Below are positions 33,560 through 40,479 of a DNA stretch of 64,000 bases, in pieces. The stretch's first letter is position 1, and each line of letters begins with the position of its first letter. The notes beneath the pieces were generated by a model. That model was given only the letters and a program-made list of their open reading frames with translations, was not told the DNA's origin and made no database searches. Where the stretch lies: assembly GCA_003640645.1 (NCBI GenBank), contig QGHH01000006.1, forward strand, positions 114,954-178,953, written 5' to 3'. The stretch is from Fredinandcohnia aciditolerans. Its GTDB lineage: Bacteria; Bacillota; Bacilli; Bacillales; Bacillaceae_L. Both the position numbers and the translations under genes were made by a program.

Positions 33560-34312
33560 ATGGATATGTCGGAAAATTTTTGGAATGCCTCACTAGATGA
33601 ACTTAAAAAGGGGTATATCCAAGAGTCAGATTCTTATGTCTGCCTTTTATGTGGCGAGAAAATAGAAAAGGGGGTCATATATCCTCATGAAAAAGTTCTT
33701 TATGAGGCGGAGAGGTACATGCGTCTTCATATCGAAGCGACCCATCAATCTGTGTTTGATTATTTAATCAAACTTGATAAAAAATTAACTGGGCTTACGG
33801 ATCATCAAAATCAGCTGCTTCGTCTTTTCTACCAAGGAAAAAGCGATAAAGAAGTACAAGCCGAAATGGGGATTGGCAGTACTTCTACAATTAGACATCA
33901 TCGTTTTGCCTTGAAAGAAAAAGAACGCCAAGCTAGGACCTTCTTAGCCATCATGGAGCTACTAAAAGAAAAAGATCAACACGCACCAGCCTTTGTACCC
34001 CCTCATAAAACAGCGACAATGGTTGATGATCGATATGCTGTTACAGAGCAGGAGCAACAAGAAATCATTGAAAAGTTTTTACCAGAAGGCATAAATGGTC
34101 GACTACTAAAATTCCCTCCAAAAGAAAAACAAAGACTGATTGTTTTGCGAGAAATAACAAAACAATTCGATAGTAACATCACATACACAGAAGGAGAAAT
34201 CAACCAGGTATTAAAAGGATTGTATGATGATTATGTATTGATTCGAAGATATTTAATTAGTTATGGATTTTTAGAACGAAAGAAAGATGGCAGTCAATAT
34301 TGGCTTAAATAA
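33560..34312 (+). CDS. DUF2087 domain protein with zinc-finger-like N-terminus and LuxR-type HTH
   Basis: This is a 250-residue probable regulator. Residues 28-62 hold C-x2-C and H-x4-H (CLLC at 28-31, H57, H62), a C2H2-like metal site. Residues 75-125 resemble a LuxR/σ4-type helix-turn-helix (LTDHQNQLLRLFYQGKSDKEVQAEMGIGSTSTIRHHR). The C-terminal ~80 residues (FLPEGINGRLLKFPPKEKQRLIVLREI to GFLERKKDGSQYWLK) are the DUF2087 domain. Its ribosome site is poor. A GIY-YIG gene follows after 14 bp, probably in the same operon. Its targets are unknown. Confidence 0.85.
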   Translation: MDMSENFWNASLDELKKGYIQESDSYVCLLCGEKIEKGVIYPHEKVLYEAERYMRLHIEATHQSVFDYLIKLDKKLTGLTDHQNQLLRLFYQGKSDKEVQAEMGIGSTSTIRHHRFALKEKERQARTFLAIMELLKEKDQHAPAFVPPHKTATMVDDRYAVTEQEQQEIIEKFLPEGINGRLLKFPPKEKQRLIVLREITKQFDSNITYTEGEINQVLKGLYDDYVLIRRYLISYGFLERKKDGSQYWLK

Positions 34313-34326
34313 TAAGGAGAAAGTGA

Positions 34327-34692
34327 GTGTCTACTGTGGATCGAAAGAAAGTATTGAAACAACAATATAAAGAAACGCCAATTGAAGCTGGTGTTTATCA
34401 AATAAAAAATAACCAAAATGGGAAGCTTTTCATTGGAAGCACAAGAAACTTTAAAACTTTAAACGGGTTAAAGTTCAGTTTAGAATCAGGTTCAGCCTCA
34501 CCTACGAACCAAGCTCTCCAAGCAGATTGGAATCATTACGGAGCAAGTGCATTCAGTTTTGAGATACTAGAAAAACTCAAAAAGAAGGACGATCCCTATT
34601 ACAATGAAAAAGAAGCATTACAAGAACTCGAAAACAAATGGTTAGAACACTTCCAACCATACGGGGAACGAGGATACAACAAGAAAAAATAA
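34327..34692 (+). CDS. GIY-YIG nuclease family protein
   Basis: This 121-residue protein has the GIY-YIG core in the form GVYQI (22-26) and FIGSTRNFK (35-43), a conserved arginine (R40) and a C-terminal glutamate in ELENKWLEHF. Stand-alone domains of this size are common in Bacillaceae, and their substrates are mostly unknown. Start is GTG at 34327 with AAGGAG eight bases upstream. It follows the DUF2087 regulator in the same direction. A GGGACA-type repeat begins directly after its TAA. Confidence 0.85.
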   Translation: MSTVDRKKVLKQQYKETPIEAGVYQIKNNQNGKLFIGSTRNFKTLNGLKFSLESGSASPTNQALQADWNHYGASAFSFEILEKLKKKDDPYYNEKEALQELENKWLEHFQPYGERGYNKKK

Positions 34693-34722
34693 TGGGACAC
34701 AGGGACAGGTTCAGTGTCCCAG
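34693..34722. repeat. GGGACA-type palindromic repeat (copy 4)
   Basis: TGGGACACAGGGACAGGTTC, then AGTGTCCCA, begins at the base after the GIY-YIG stop codon. Arms GGGACA and TGTCCC can form a hairpin with no T-run, so it is not a standard terminator. Confidence 0.8.
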
Positions 34723-34779
34723 TAAACATAAGGTATAGTGGTACAATCCCACTTCCCAACTATTTGTTGGCACATAAAG

Positions 34780-34866
34780 AGAGCTTGAGTCGGGAGGTGC
34801 ACCCCAGAGGTTAGAGTTGAAAATCTAACTTTGTGGGGTCACCACCTCACCCAGCTCTTTTTTTTA
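34780..34866 (+). ncRNA. Candidate structured small RNA or very long terminator hairpin
   Basis: Four stacked helices pair in order: AGAGCT 34780-34785 with AGCTCT 34853-34858, GAGGTG 34794-34799 with CACCTC 34843-34848, ACCCCA 34801-34806 with TGGGGT 34834-34839, and GTTAGA 34810-34815 with TCTAAC 34824-34829. A run of Ts follows at 34858-34865. No gene lies just upstream apart from the GIY-YIG gene 88 bp away. I do not recognise a known RNA family. It might be a free sRNA, a remnant of a transposon end, or the terminator of the GIY-YIG operon. Confidence 0.55.
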
Positions 34867-35079
34867 TTTAGTTATGGAATGTGATGAGATAATCTCCTCA
34901 TCATCAATGGCATCAAATACTTCAAAGAAGCGATAGATAAGCTTTTCATTTGTTTATTGCTGTACCGCCACTTCTAATTTTGGAGAGATTACCCTATGTA
35001 CAGACTTTTCATCTTGTTTGGTATCCCACTCGTTTACTACCCTATATTCACCAGAAGAATTTTCAAAAATAGACTTTCC
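34864..35079 (-). pseudogene. Decayed protein-coding fragment (C-terminal remnant)
   Basis: One minus-strand frame reads protein-like text from about 35079: SIFENSSGEYRVVNEWDTKQ, then DEKSVHRVISPKLEVAVQQ. It meets an in-frame TAA at 34954-34956, and goes on without a shift as TNEKLIYRFFEVFDAIDDEE, then IISSHSITK, to a TAA at 34864. Residue composition and the single stop point to a gene end that lost its 5' part where tandem array C now begins. I do not recognise the family. Confidence 0.5.
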
Positions 35080-36038
35080 CTATACAATGATGGGGATTTC
35101 TTTGGATTGACCGACTCGGTTTCCCCTTCATAACCCCGATGAAGGGGGTTTCTCCCGATTTACCGAATTGGTTTCCCCTTCATAACCTCAATGAAGGGGA
35201 TTTCTCCCGATTTATCGACTCGGTTTCCCCTTCATACCCCCGATGATGAGGATTTCTCCCGATTTACCGAATTGGTTTCCTCTTCATAACCTCGATGATG
35301 AGGATTCCTATGAATCTACCGACTCAGTTTCCTCTTCATAACCCCGATGAAGGGGATTTCTCCCGATTCAACGACTCGGTTTCCCCTTCATAACCCCGAT
35401 GAAGGGGGTTTCTCCCGATTTACCGAATTGGTTTCCTCTTCATAACCCCGATGATGAGGATTTCTATGAATCTACCGACTCAGTTTCCTCTTCATAATCC
35501 CAATGAAGGGGATTTCTCCCGATTCAACGACTCGGTTTCCCCTTCATAACCCCGATGAAGGGGATTTCTCCCGATTTATCGACTCGGTTTCCCTTCATAC
35601 CCCCGATGATGAGGATTTCTCCCGATTTACCGAATTGGTTTCCCCTTCATAACCCCGATGAAGAGGATTTCTCCCGATTTACCGAATTGGTTCCCCCTTC
35701 ATAACCCCGATGAAGGGGATTTCTCCCGATTTACCGACTCGATTTCCCCTTCATAACCTCAATGAAGAGGATTTCTCGCGATTTACCGACTCGGTTTCCC
35801 CTTCATAACCCCGATGAAGGGGATTTCTCCCGATTTACCGACTCGGTTTCCCCTTCATAATCCCTATGAAGAGGATTTCTCCCGATTTACCGAATTGGTT
35901 TCCCCTTCATAACCCCGATGATGGGGGTTTCTCCCGATTCACCTACTCGATTTCCCCTTCATAACCTCAATGAAGGGGGTTTCTCCCGATTCACCTACTC
36001 GATTTCCCCTTCATAACCTCAATGAAGGGGATTTCACA
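35074..36038. repeat. Tandem repeat array C (52-bp unit, 18 copies plus a degenerate one)
   Basis: Copies are marked by CTTCATA at 35126, 35178, 35230, 35282, 35334 and so on to 36009. The period is 52 bp, except for one 51-bp unit (single C lost near 35590). A degenerate leading copy starts near 35074. Each unit has a palindrome CCCCTTCAT-N7-ATGAAGGGG and a linker CTCCCGATTTACCGACTC. Variants are CCTC and GAGG arms, ATGATGAGG, GAATTGG against GACTCGG, and TATGAATCTACC. Three-unit blocks recur (35282 and 35438). As 52 is not a multiple of three, it cannot encode a repeat protein. It fills most of the 1.4-kb gap between the GIY-YIG and YbaK genes. Confidence 0.95.
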
Positions 36039-36039
36039 A

Positions 36040-36086
36040 ACCCTGTAAAAAAATGGTGGGACGAGGGACCTGTCCCTCTGTCCCCC
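36040..36086. repeat. GGGACA-type palindromic repeat (copy 5)
   Basis: ATGGTGGGACGAGGGACC and TGTCCCTCTGTCCCCC run up to the TAG stop codon of the YbaK gene. The sequence is nearly that of the right half of the pair at 30.57-30.61 kb, including the preceding CCTGTAAAAA. Confidence 0.8.
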
Positions 36087-36599
36087 CTATTTGTTATGTA
36101 CGGCCTCTTTTTGTTCGGGTTGATCGGGTTGCCAGCCTTTGGATACGTCGACCCATTGTTTTGCTTCGGAGTATTGGAATAGTTCGTCACAGGTTAGTTC
36201 AATAGCAGAATTGATACTGCCGCATGCTGGAAATACGGTCGTAAAGCGTTTCAGGGACTCGTCCAAGTAAACGTCAAGATTGTTTGCCAAGCCAAACGGG
36301 CATACACCACCTATGACATGTCCGGTTTGTTTGACTACTTCTTCTGCAGACAGCATTCTAGCCTTAAACCCAAAGGTATTTCGAAATTTTTTATTATCAA
36401 TTTTTGCATCCCCTGCTGCTACAACTAAAATGGCAGTATCCTCTTTTCCACGAAAGGAAAGAGTTTTTGCAATCCGTTCAGGGGCAACACCGATTGTATC
36501 AGCAGCCTGATCAACGGTTGCACTTACTGAATCAAACTCCATCACATCTTTTTCACGGTTCCATTTTTTGAAATGCTCTTTTACACTCTCAAGTGACAT
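36087..36599 (-). CDS. YbaK/EbsC (aminoacyl-tRNA editing) family protein
   Basis: This 170-residue protein has a single YbaK/ProX-type editing domain. It carries the stretch IAKTLSFRGKEDTAILVVAAGDAKIDNKKFRNTFG with its conserved lysine, then TGHVIGGVCPFGLANNLDVYLDESL. These match enzymes that hydrolyse mischarged tRNA, such as Cys-tRNA(Pro) or Ala-tRNA(Pro). AAGGATG precedes the ATG. It appears monocistronic. A GGGACA-type repeat instead of a plain terminator follows its stop. Confidence 0.88.
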   Translation of the reverse strand: MSLESVKEHFKKWNREKDVMEFDSVSATVDQAADTIGVAPERIAKTLSFRGKEDTAILVVAAGDAKIDNKKFRNTFGFKARMLSAEEVVKQTGHVIGGVCPFGLANNLDVYLDESLKRFTTVFPACGSINSAIELTCDELFQYSEAKQWVDVSKGWQPDQPEQKEAVHNK

Positions 36600-36715
36600 T
36601 TATTTTCATCCTTTCTTCGAAGTTTATTCTATTAATTTAGCATACAATTTGAAAAAGTCACAAAATATGCTTTTCCATTTAAAAATAGCTTGGAAACTAG
36701 CCCAAGCTACTTATT

Positions 36716-37429
36716 CTAATATTCGGTTGTAATTATTGGTGTTCCAATCGTTACGTCGATTTCATTTTTATCTGTATCTGCTCGTAATCCTAGTTGAAGA
36801 TTAATTTTTTCCTGTTTCGCTGTTAACAATTCCGATTCGAAAACCTCCGAGTAAGCTGATACCGACACAAATTTCTTTTCTTGTAGCTGTTCCACCATCT
36901 TTGCATTCACATCTCCAACCATCTTCGCGGCTACCTCATCTAATTGGTTCGATTTGGATTTCATGACACCGGACACTGTATAAAAAGTATTACTTTCCAC
37001 GAAAGTTTCACTCACCCATTCAATATGGTCTGCAGTAAGTTGATTTCCTTTTGCTTCATTCGTGATAGCGATTTCGTATTTATCACTGGATTTATATGCT
37101 TTTAGCTTAATTGACTCTGTAATTCCGTTATCATTTTCTTTTAATCCTTGCCAAACATAATGGCTGTTTTCTTCTTTAAGAATGCTTTTCCAATTATATG
37201 AACCATGATCACTCATGAATTTTTCAATCTGTTGTTTCATTTCATGTACATTATTTGCTTGTCCAACCTTATCTCGAGATAAGGCCATCCAAGATAAAAT
37301 TTCAACTTCATTTTTATCGGCAATTTCTTTTATATCCACTAGATCGTTTTTTTGAATGATTTCTTCCTGATTGTTATAAAATCCTGTTAAAATTCCGAAC
37401 GATAGGATTAATGCAATTGTCATTTTCAT
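36716..37429 (-). CDS. YwmB-like secreted protein
   Basis: This is a 237-residue protein with an N-terminal signal or anchor (MKMTIALILSFGILTGF). It has the closing motif of YwmB of B. subtilis: KINLQLGLRADTDKNEIDVTIG, then TPIITTEY. YwmB has a TATA-box-binding-like fold and unknown function, and the family is typical of endospore-formers. The ATG at 37429 has AGAGGTGAGG upstream. A GTG four codons earlier overlaps that site. In B. subtilis ywmB lies next to murAA and spoIID. Those neighbours are absent here. Confidence 0.82.
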   Translation of the reverse strand: MKMTIALILSFGILTGFYNNQEEIIQKNDLVDIKEIADKNEVEILSWMALSRDKVGQANNVHEMKQQIEKFMSDHGSYNWKSILKEENSHYVWQGLKENDNGITESIKLKAYKSSDKYEIAITNEAKGNQLTADHIEWVSETFVESNTFYTVSGVMKSKSNQLDEVAAKMVGDVNAKMVEQLQEKKFVSVSAYSEVFESELLTAKQEKINLQLGLRADTDKNEIDVTIGTPIITTEY

Positions 37430-37581
37430 TTTGTCCCTCACCTCTTTAACAAGGATAGCCAGGGTTTTTAGGTTCTATACCTGAAAATCTAGTAATCTTA
37501 AAAATCGATAAATTTCTTTTAGCTGTTTTACTTTTTATATTTTTAGTACAATCTAAAGATGAGCCTAAGGAGGTGTGATCT

Positions 37582-37974
37582 TTGAAATCAATAAATGTTA
37601 CATTTCATAAAGAAGATGCTGTTGAGGCAATGAAGGTCGGTATACTTGAAGAAGACGATTTTAATCGAATGACTGAAGGTGGTACACGACACTTATTTGA
37701 ACTTGATACAAATATTGGATTTTTTGTCTTTTTCGATGGCGCTGATGCCGAGGGAAATATCCATTATCTTGCCCTTCAATATGAAGAGGATAGTGAAGAA
37801 CCTACATACTGTTTCTCATTTGAGCTTAAGGATTTTTATGAATTTATGGCATTGTATCTGAATGACCTTGAATTCTCAGATGAAGAATCAGAGGACGAAG
37901 AGCAGGAGTATGGAGCAATCCATCACCTCGCTCACCTGCTATACCATATCGTTGAAGATGCAAAACAAGCATAA
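37582..37974 (+). CDS. Conserved acidic cytosolic protein of unknown function
   Basis: This 130-residue soluble, strongly acidic protein contains FDGADAEGNIHYLALQYEEDSEE and a DEESEDEEQE run near residues 100-110. It starts at TTG 37582, seven bases after AAGGAGGTG. I recall similar hypothetical proteins in Bacillus genomes but no function. No partner gene is evident, as the next gene starts about 100 bp on after a weak hairpin. Confidence 0.75.
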   Translation: MKSINVTFHKEDAVEAMKVGILEEDDFNRMTEGGTRHLFELDTNIGFFVFFDGADAEGNIHYLALQYEEDSEEPTYCFSFELKDFYEFMALYLNDLEFSDEESEDEEQEYGAIHHLAHLLYHIVEDAKQA

Positions 37975-38077
37975 GAGGAAGGCCACAGCAATGTGGTCTT
38001 TTTTCCTTTTCAAAAAGCTAAAAATATGAAAAAATAGATATATAGAAAATAATGTAAAAATCAAGGTCGGTGATTAT

Positions 38078-38731
38078 TTGTTTGTAGATATCTTTTTTTC
38101 GATTGTTTTCATACTTGGTGTGTATTATTTGATTCAATACAGAATCAGTATTAAAAAAGCAGTCGATCTTTCAAAAGAAGCCCTTTACCCGCAAACGGAA
38201 GATGAGTTCCGTGGCATCCTCATCCCGAATGAGTATAAGGAAATGGAGCCTCTATCTAAATCAACAAAATCTTATAAAATTGTCAAATGGGGAACGGCCG
38301 CTATAATCATCGTTCTCATAGGGCTATTAATTGTTATTCTTACAACAGATTATTTAGGATCTTCCTTTTTTTCATTGGCCTATTTCTTTTTTGCACTCAT
38401 TAGTGCAGTTCGCCACCGTGGAAACCTCTTTTTATTACCAAAAGGTATTATCCTTCAGGGCCGATATTTTTCTTATAGCCGAGTCAAGGAATATGAAGTC
38501 GAGCGAATTGTCCGTTGGCATGATTTGTACGGTATGGAAGACCGTTTAAATTTTAGCTATAAGTTAACGATTAAGGTAAAAAGTATTTTTCCATTCCTCA
38601 ATTTCGTTGTTGTTGAAAATGAAGAACATCTTGATAAAATCATTGAATTACTTGAGACAAACGGCATTCCCGGAAAAAGAAAAGCAGACCAAACGCAACA
38701 AACAACTCCAACCATTTCATCCAAATCATAA
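38078..38731 (+). CDS. Membrane protein with C-terminal PH-like/DUF5673-type domain
   Basis: This is a 217-residue protein with a helix at 3-20, a cytoplasmic stretch, two helices near 68-112, and a soluble domain beginning LLPKGIILQGRYFSYSRVKEYEVERIVRW. This domain resembles the bacterial PH-like or DUF5673 end of several Bacillus membrane proteins. Start is TTG at 38078 (AAGGTCGG upstream, weak). A strong terminator follows. Function unknown. Confidence 0.75.
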   Translation: MFVDIFFSIVFILGVYYLIQYRISIKKAVDLSKEALYPQTEDEFRGILIPNEYKEMEPLSKSTKSYKIVKWGTAAIIIVLIGLLIVILTTDYLGSSFFSLAYFFFALISAVRHRGNLFLLPKGIILQGRYFSYSRVKEYEVERIVRWHDLYGMEDRLNFSYKLTIKVKSIFPFLNFVVVENEEHLDKIIELLETNGIPGKRKADQTQQTTPTISSKS

Positions 38732-38763
38732 TACACCAGGCCTTGTACCCTGGTGTATTTTTA
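38729..38763 (+). terminator. Terminator after the DUF5673-like gene
   Basis: AATACACCAGG and CCTGGTGTATT form an 11-bp stem followed by TTTATT. Confidence 0.92.
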
Positions 38764-38863
38764 TTCCCCTTAACAGAGGTTGGCTTGTTGGACCACAGGT
38801 ACAGACTCTTTTCATTCGTTAATTAATAAGATAATGTACGTAATAAATAAGGAGGTATTCCTA

Positions 38864-39358
38864 TTGAATCATATAGTAAAACAGGGTGAAACACTGAATC
38901 AAATCGCCAGAGATTATCGGAAACCACTTTTTGAAATCATTCGAGCAAATCCTTCCATTAACCCCAATCTGATTTATCCAGGTCAATCCATTATTATTCC
39001 AGGTTTTCCAGACCCCTCAACAATTCCCTTTAAAGTTGAGATTTCTACTCAGAACCGTCATTTACGCTTACTGAAAAATGGAGTCTTTCAAAAACAATAC
39101 CCAATTGCGGTTGGCCGTATGCTTCATTCCACACCTATCGGAAACTTTATCATCATCAATAAAGCCCCGAATCCTGGTGGACCGTTTGGGACAATGTGGA
39201 TGAGCTTATCAAAAGAACACTACGGAATCCACGGAACCAATGACCCGAGCTCTATCGGTAAATTCGTTTCAAAAGGTTGCATTCGAATGTATAACCATGA
39301 TGTTGAGGAACTGGCACGAACCATTCCAATCGGTACCCCTGTTTTCATACATCCTTGA
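38864..39358 (+). CDS. YkuD-type L,D-transpeptidase with LysM domain
   Basis: This 164-residue enzyme matches the length of B. subtilis YkuD. An N-terminal LysM ([42 protein letters not shown]) binds peptidoglycan. The catalytic domain has [42 protein letters not shown] with the active-site Cys in SKGCIRM. It forms 3-3 cross-links, often in spore peptidoglycan. The start is TTG at 38864, seven bases after AAGGAGG. A longer frame from 38780 has no ribosome site and runs through the leader. No signal peptide is present, as in YkuD. Confidence 0.93.
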   Translation: MNHIVKQGETLNQIARDYRKPLFEIIRANPSINPNLIYPGQSIIIPGFPDPSTIPFKVEISTQNRHLRLLKNGVFQKQYPIAVGRMLHSTPIGNFIIINKAPNPGGPFGTMWMSLSKEHYGIHGTNDPSSIGKFVSKGCIRMYNHDVEELARTIPIGTPVFIHP

Positions 39359-39381
39359 TTTAAAAGCGAGTCTCCAAGACA

Positions 39382-39433
39382 CGAATAAATGTTCTCGTTT
39401 ATGTTGATAATAGAATATATGTTCGTATATAAT
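39382..39433 (+). promoter_or_regulatory. Promoter with two LexA-like boxes
   Basis: TTGATA (39404-39409) and TATAAT (39428-39433) are 18 bp apart. CGAATAAATGTTCT (39382-39395) lies upstream of the -35. AGAATATATGTTCG (39412-39425) lies between -35 and -10. Each matches eight of the ten fixed bases of the Bacillus LexA box CGAAC-N4-GTTCG. SOS control of the following mini-operon is likely but unproven. Confidence 0.6.
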
Positions 39434-39453
39434 ATAAGAAAGGAGATGATTAC

Positions 39454-39681
39454 ATGCGCGGGATTTTACAACGAGCCCTTTCTCAACACACACCAATCGA
39501 AATCATCTATATGTCTCAAAACGGCATACTTACACAACGCCTAATCAAGGTTTACGAAATCAATGAACATACCATCAAGGCTTATTGCTTGCTTCGTCAT
39601 AAAAAAAGAACTTTTAAAATAGAAAGCATATTATCTGCAGATGTACCAAGGAATAAAGGAGTTGTTAAGTTTGCAAATTAG
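39454..39681 (+). CDS. Small WYL-like protein, possibly SOS-regulated
   Basis: This is a 75-residue protein. RALSQHTPIEIIYMSQNGILTQRLIKVYEI, then AYCLLRHKKRTFKIESILSA, resembles the WYL fold (a small β-barrel ligand-sensing domain), or the related end of YolD-like proteins found beside SOS DNA polymerases. AGGAGATG lies before the ATG. The next gene starts inside its last codons, so they are coupled. Exact function unknown. Confidence 0.7.
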   Translation: MRGILQRALSQHTPIEIIYMSQNGILTQRLIKVYEINEHTIKAYCLLRHKKRTFKIESILSADVPRNKGVVKFAN

Positions 39682-39922
39682 AACACTACAAATGCGAATG
39701 GAGGACACCGAACAGGAATTACTTCAACAAATTGAAAAATATATGAAGAAATTCCACAAAGCTCCGACGATACGTGAACTTTCTAGACTCTGTACTTCGG
39801 TGAGCTCAACAAGCACAATTAAAGCATATCTGGATCGCCTTAAAGAAAAAGGAGTCCTCCATTATGAACCCAAAACACCACGATCCATCACTCTAAAAAA
39901 AGAACTACCCCAGGCTAAATAA
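39671..39922 (+). CDS. LexA-type winged-helix DNA-binding protein without protease domain
   Basis: This 83-residue protein consists of a LexA N-terminal-like DNA-binding domain. QELLQQIEKYMKKFHKAPTIRELSRLC, then SSTSTIKAYLDRLKEKGVLHYEPKTPRSI, closely follows the LexA pattern for helix-turn-helix and wing. The autoprotease domain is absent. I start it at TTG 39671 (AAAGGAG upstream), which overlaps the end of the WYL-like gene. The full frame from 39641 lies within that gene. It could act as a competitor or partner of LexA at the boxes upstream (inference). Confidence 0.75.
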   Translation: MQIRTLQMRMEDTEQELLQQIEKYMKKFHKAPTIRELSRLCTSVSSTSTIKAYLDRLKEKGVLHYEPKTPRSITLKKELPQAK

Positions 39923-39936
39923 GGGTAGTTCCTTTC
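39903..39936 (+). terminator. Terminator of the WYL/LexA-like operon
   Basis: AACTACCC and GGGTAGTT form the stem, followed by CCTTTCT. It stands between convergent genes. Confidence 0.7.
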
Positions 39937-39942
39937 TACTTT

Positions 39943-40311
39943 CTAGATTTTTTCATCCACTTCTGAAGTATCGACATCTTCACCAAACCAGTCAACTAAC
40001 TTTGCTTTTGCCTTTGCTTTGACATTGTCATCGATATGGATTGCCACTTGGAATAATGCTACACCTAAGGCACCTAAATCATCGGTAAAGCCGATACCTA
40101 CTGCAAGGTCTGGAATGAGATCCACTGGGAAAATAAAATACCCCAATGCAGCAAGAATCGTCACCCTTGCTTTTGCAGGCAAATCAGGTTTTTGAAGGAC
40201 ATAATAAAGCAATAATGCCGTATATACGACTGAATGGCCCGCTCTTAACGCAAACTTTTTAAGTTTTTCCCAAAATTTATCGTCTGAATAATGCTTTTCC
40301 ATTTCATCCAT
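39943..40311 (-). CDS. YkvA/DUF1232 family membrane protein
   Basis: This is a 122-residue protein. The conserved DUF1232 segment is ARVTILAALGYFIFPVDLIPDLAVGIGFTDDLGAL, with the PxDLIPD motif, preceded by a hydrophobic stretch near 28-45. The ATG at 40311 has GGGGG upstream. A 26-codon extension has no site. Members are small membrane-associated proteins of unknown role. It is transcribed alone. Confidence 0.88.
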   Translation of the reverse strand: MDEMEKHYSDDKFWEKLKKFALRAGHSVVYTALLLYYVLQKPDLPAKARVTILAALGYFIFPVDLIPDLAVGIGFTDDLGALGVALFQVAIHIDDNVKAKAKAKLVDWFGEDVDTSEVDEKI

Positions 40312-40438
40312 ATGAATCCCCCATTTTAAATTATCAGAATCCTTTACTACTATTGTACTACATAGGCGAATAAATGAATCATTGTACAAGCTTTAAAATT
40401 TCACTTTCCTTATCTTATGCCCCAAAACCATTTTTACA

Positions 40439-40468
40439 CAAAAAAACCTAGCCAAAATGACTAGGTTA
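40439..40468 (-). terminator. Terminator of pepF
   Basis: On the minus strand AACCTAGT and CTAGGTT form the stem around ATTTTGG, followed by T6. It lies about 12 bp after the pepF stop. Confidence 0.9.
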
Positions 40469-40479
40469 AAACGTTTTGA

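Noticed and set aside
35074-36038. CRISPR array
   Set aside because: The whole 52-bp unit repeats. There are no unique spacers between short repeats and no cas genes in the window.
35970-36182. 70-codon open frame on the plus strand
   Set aside because: It is made of array C, the GGGACA-type repeat and antisense YbaK sequence.
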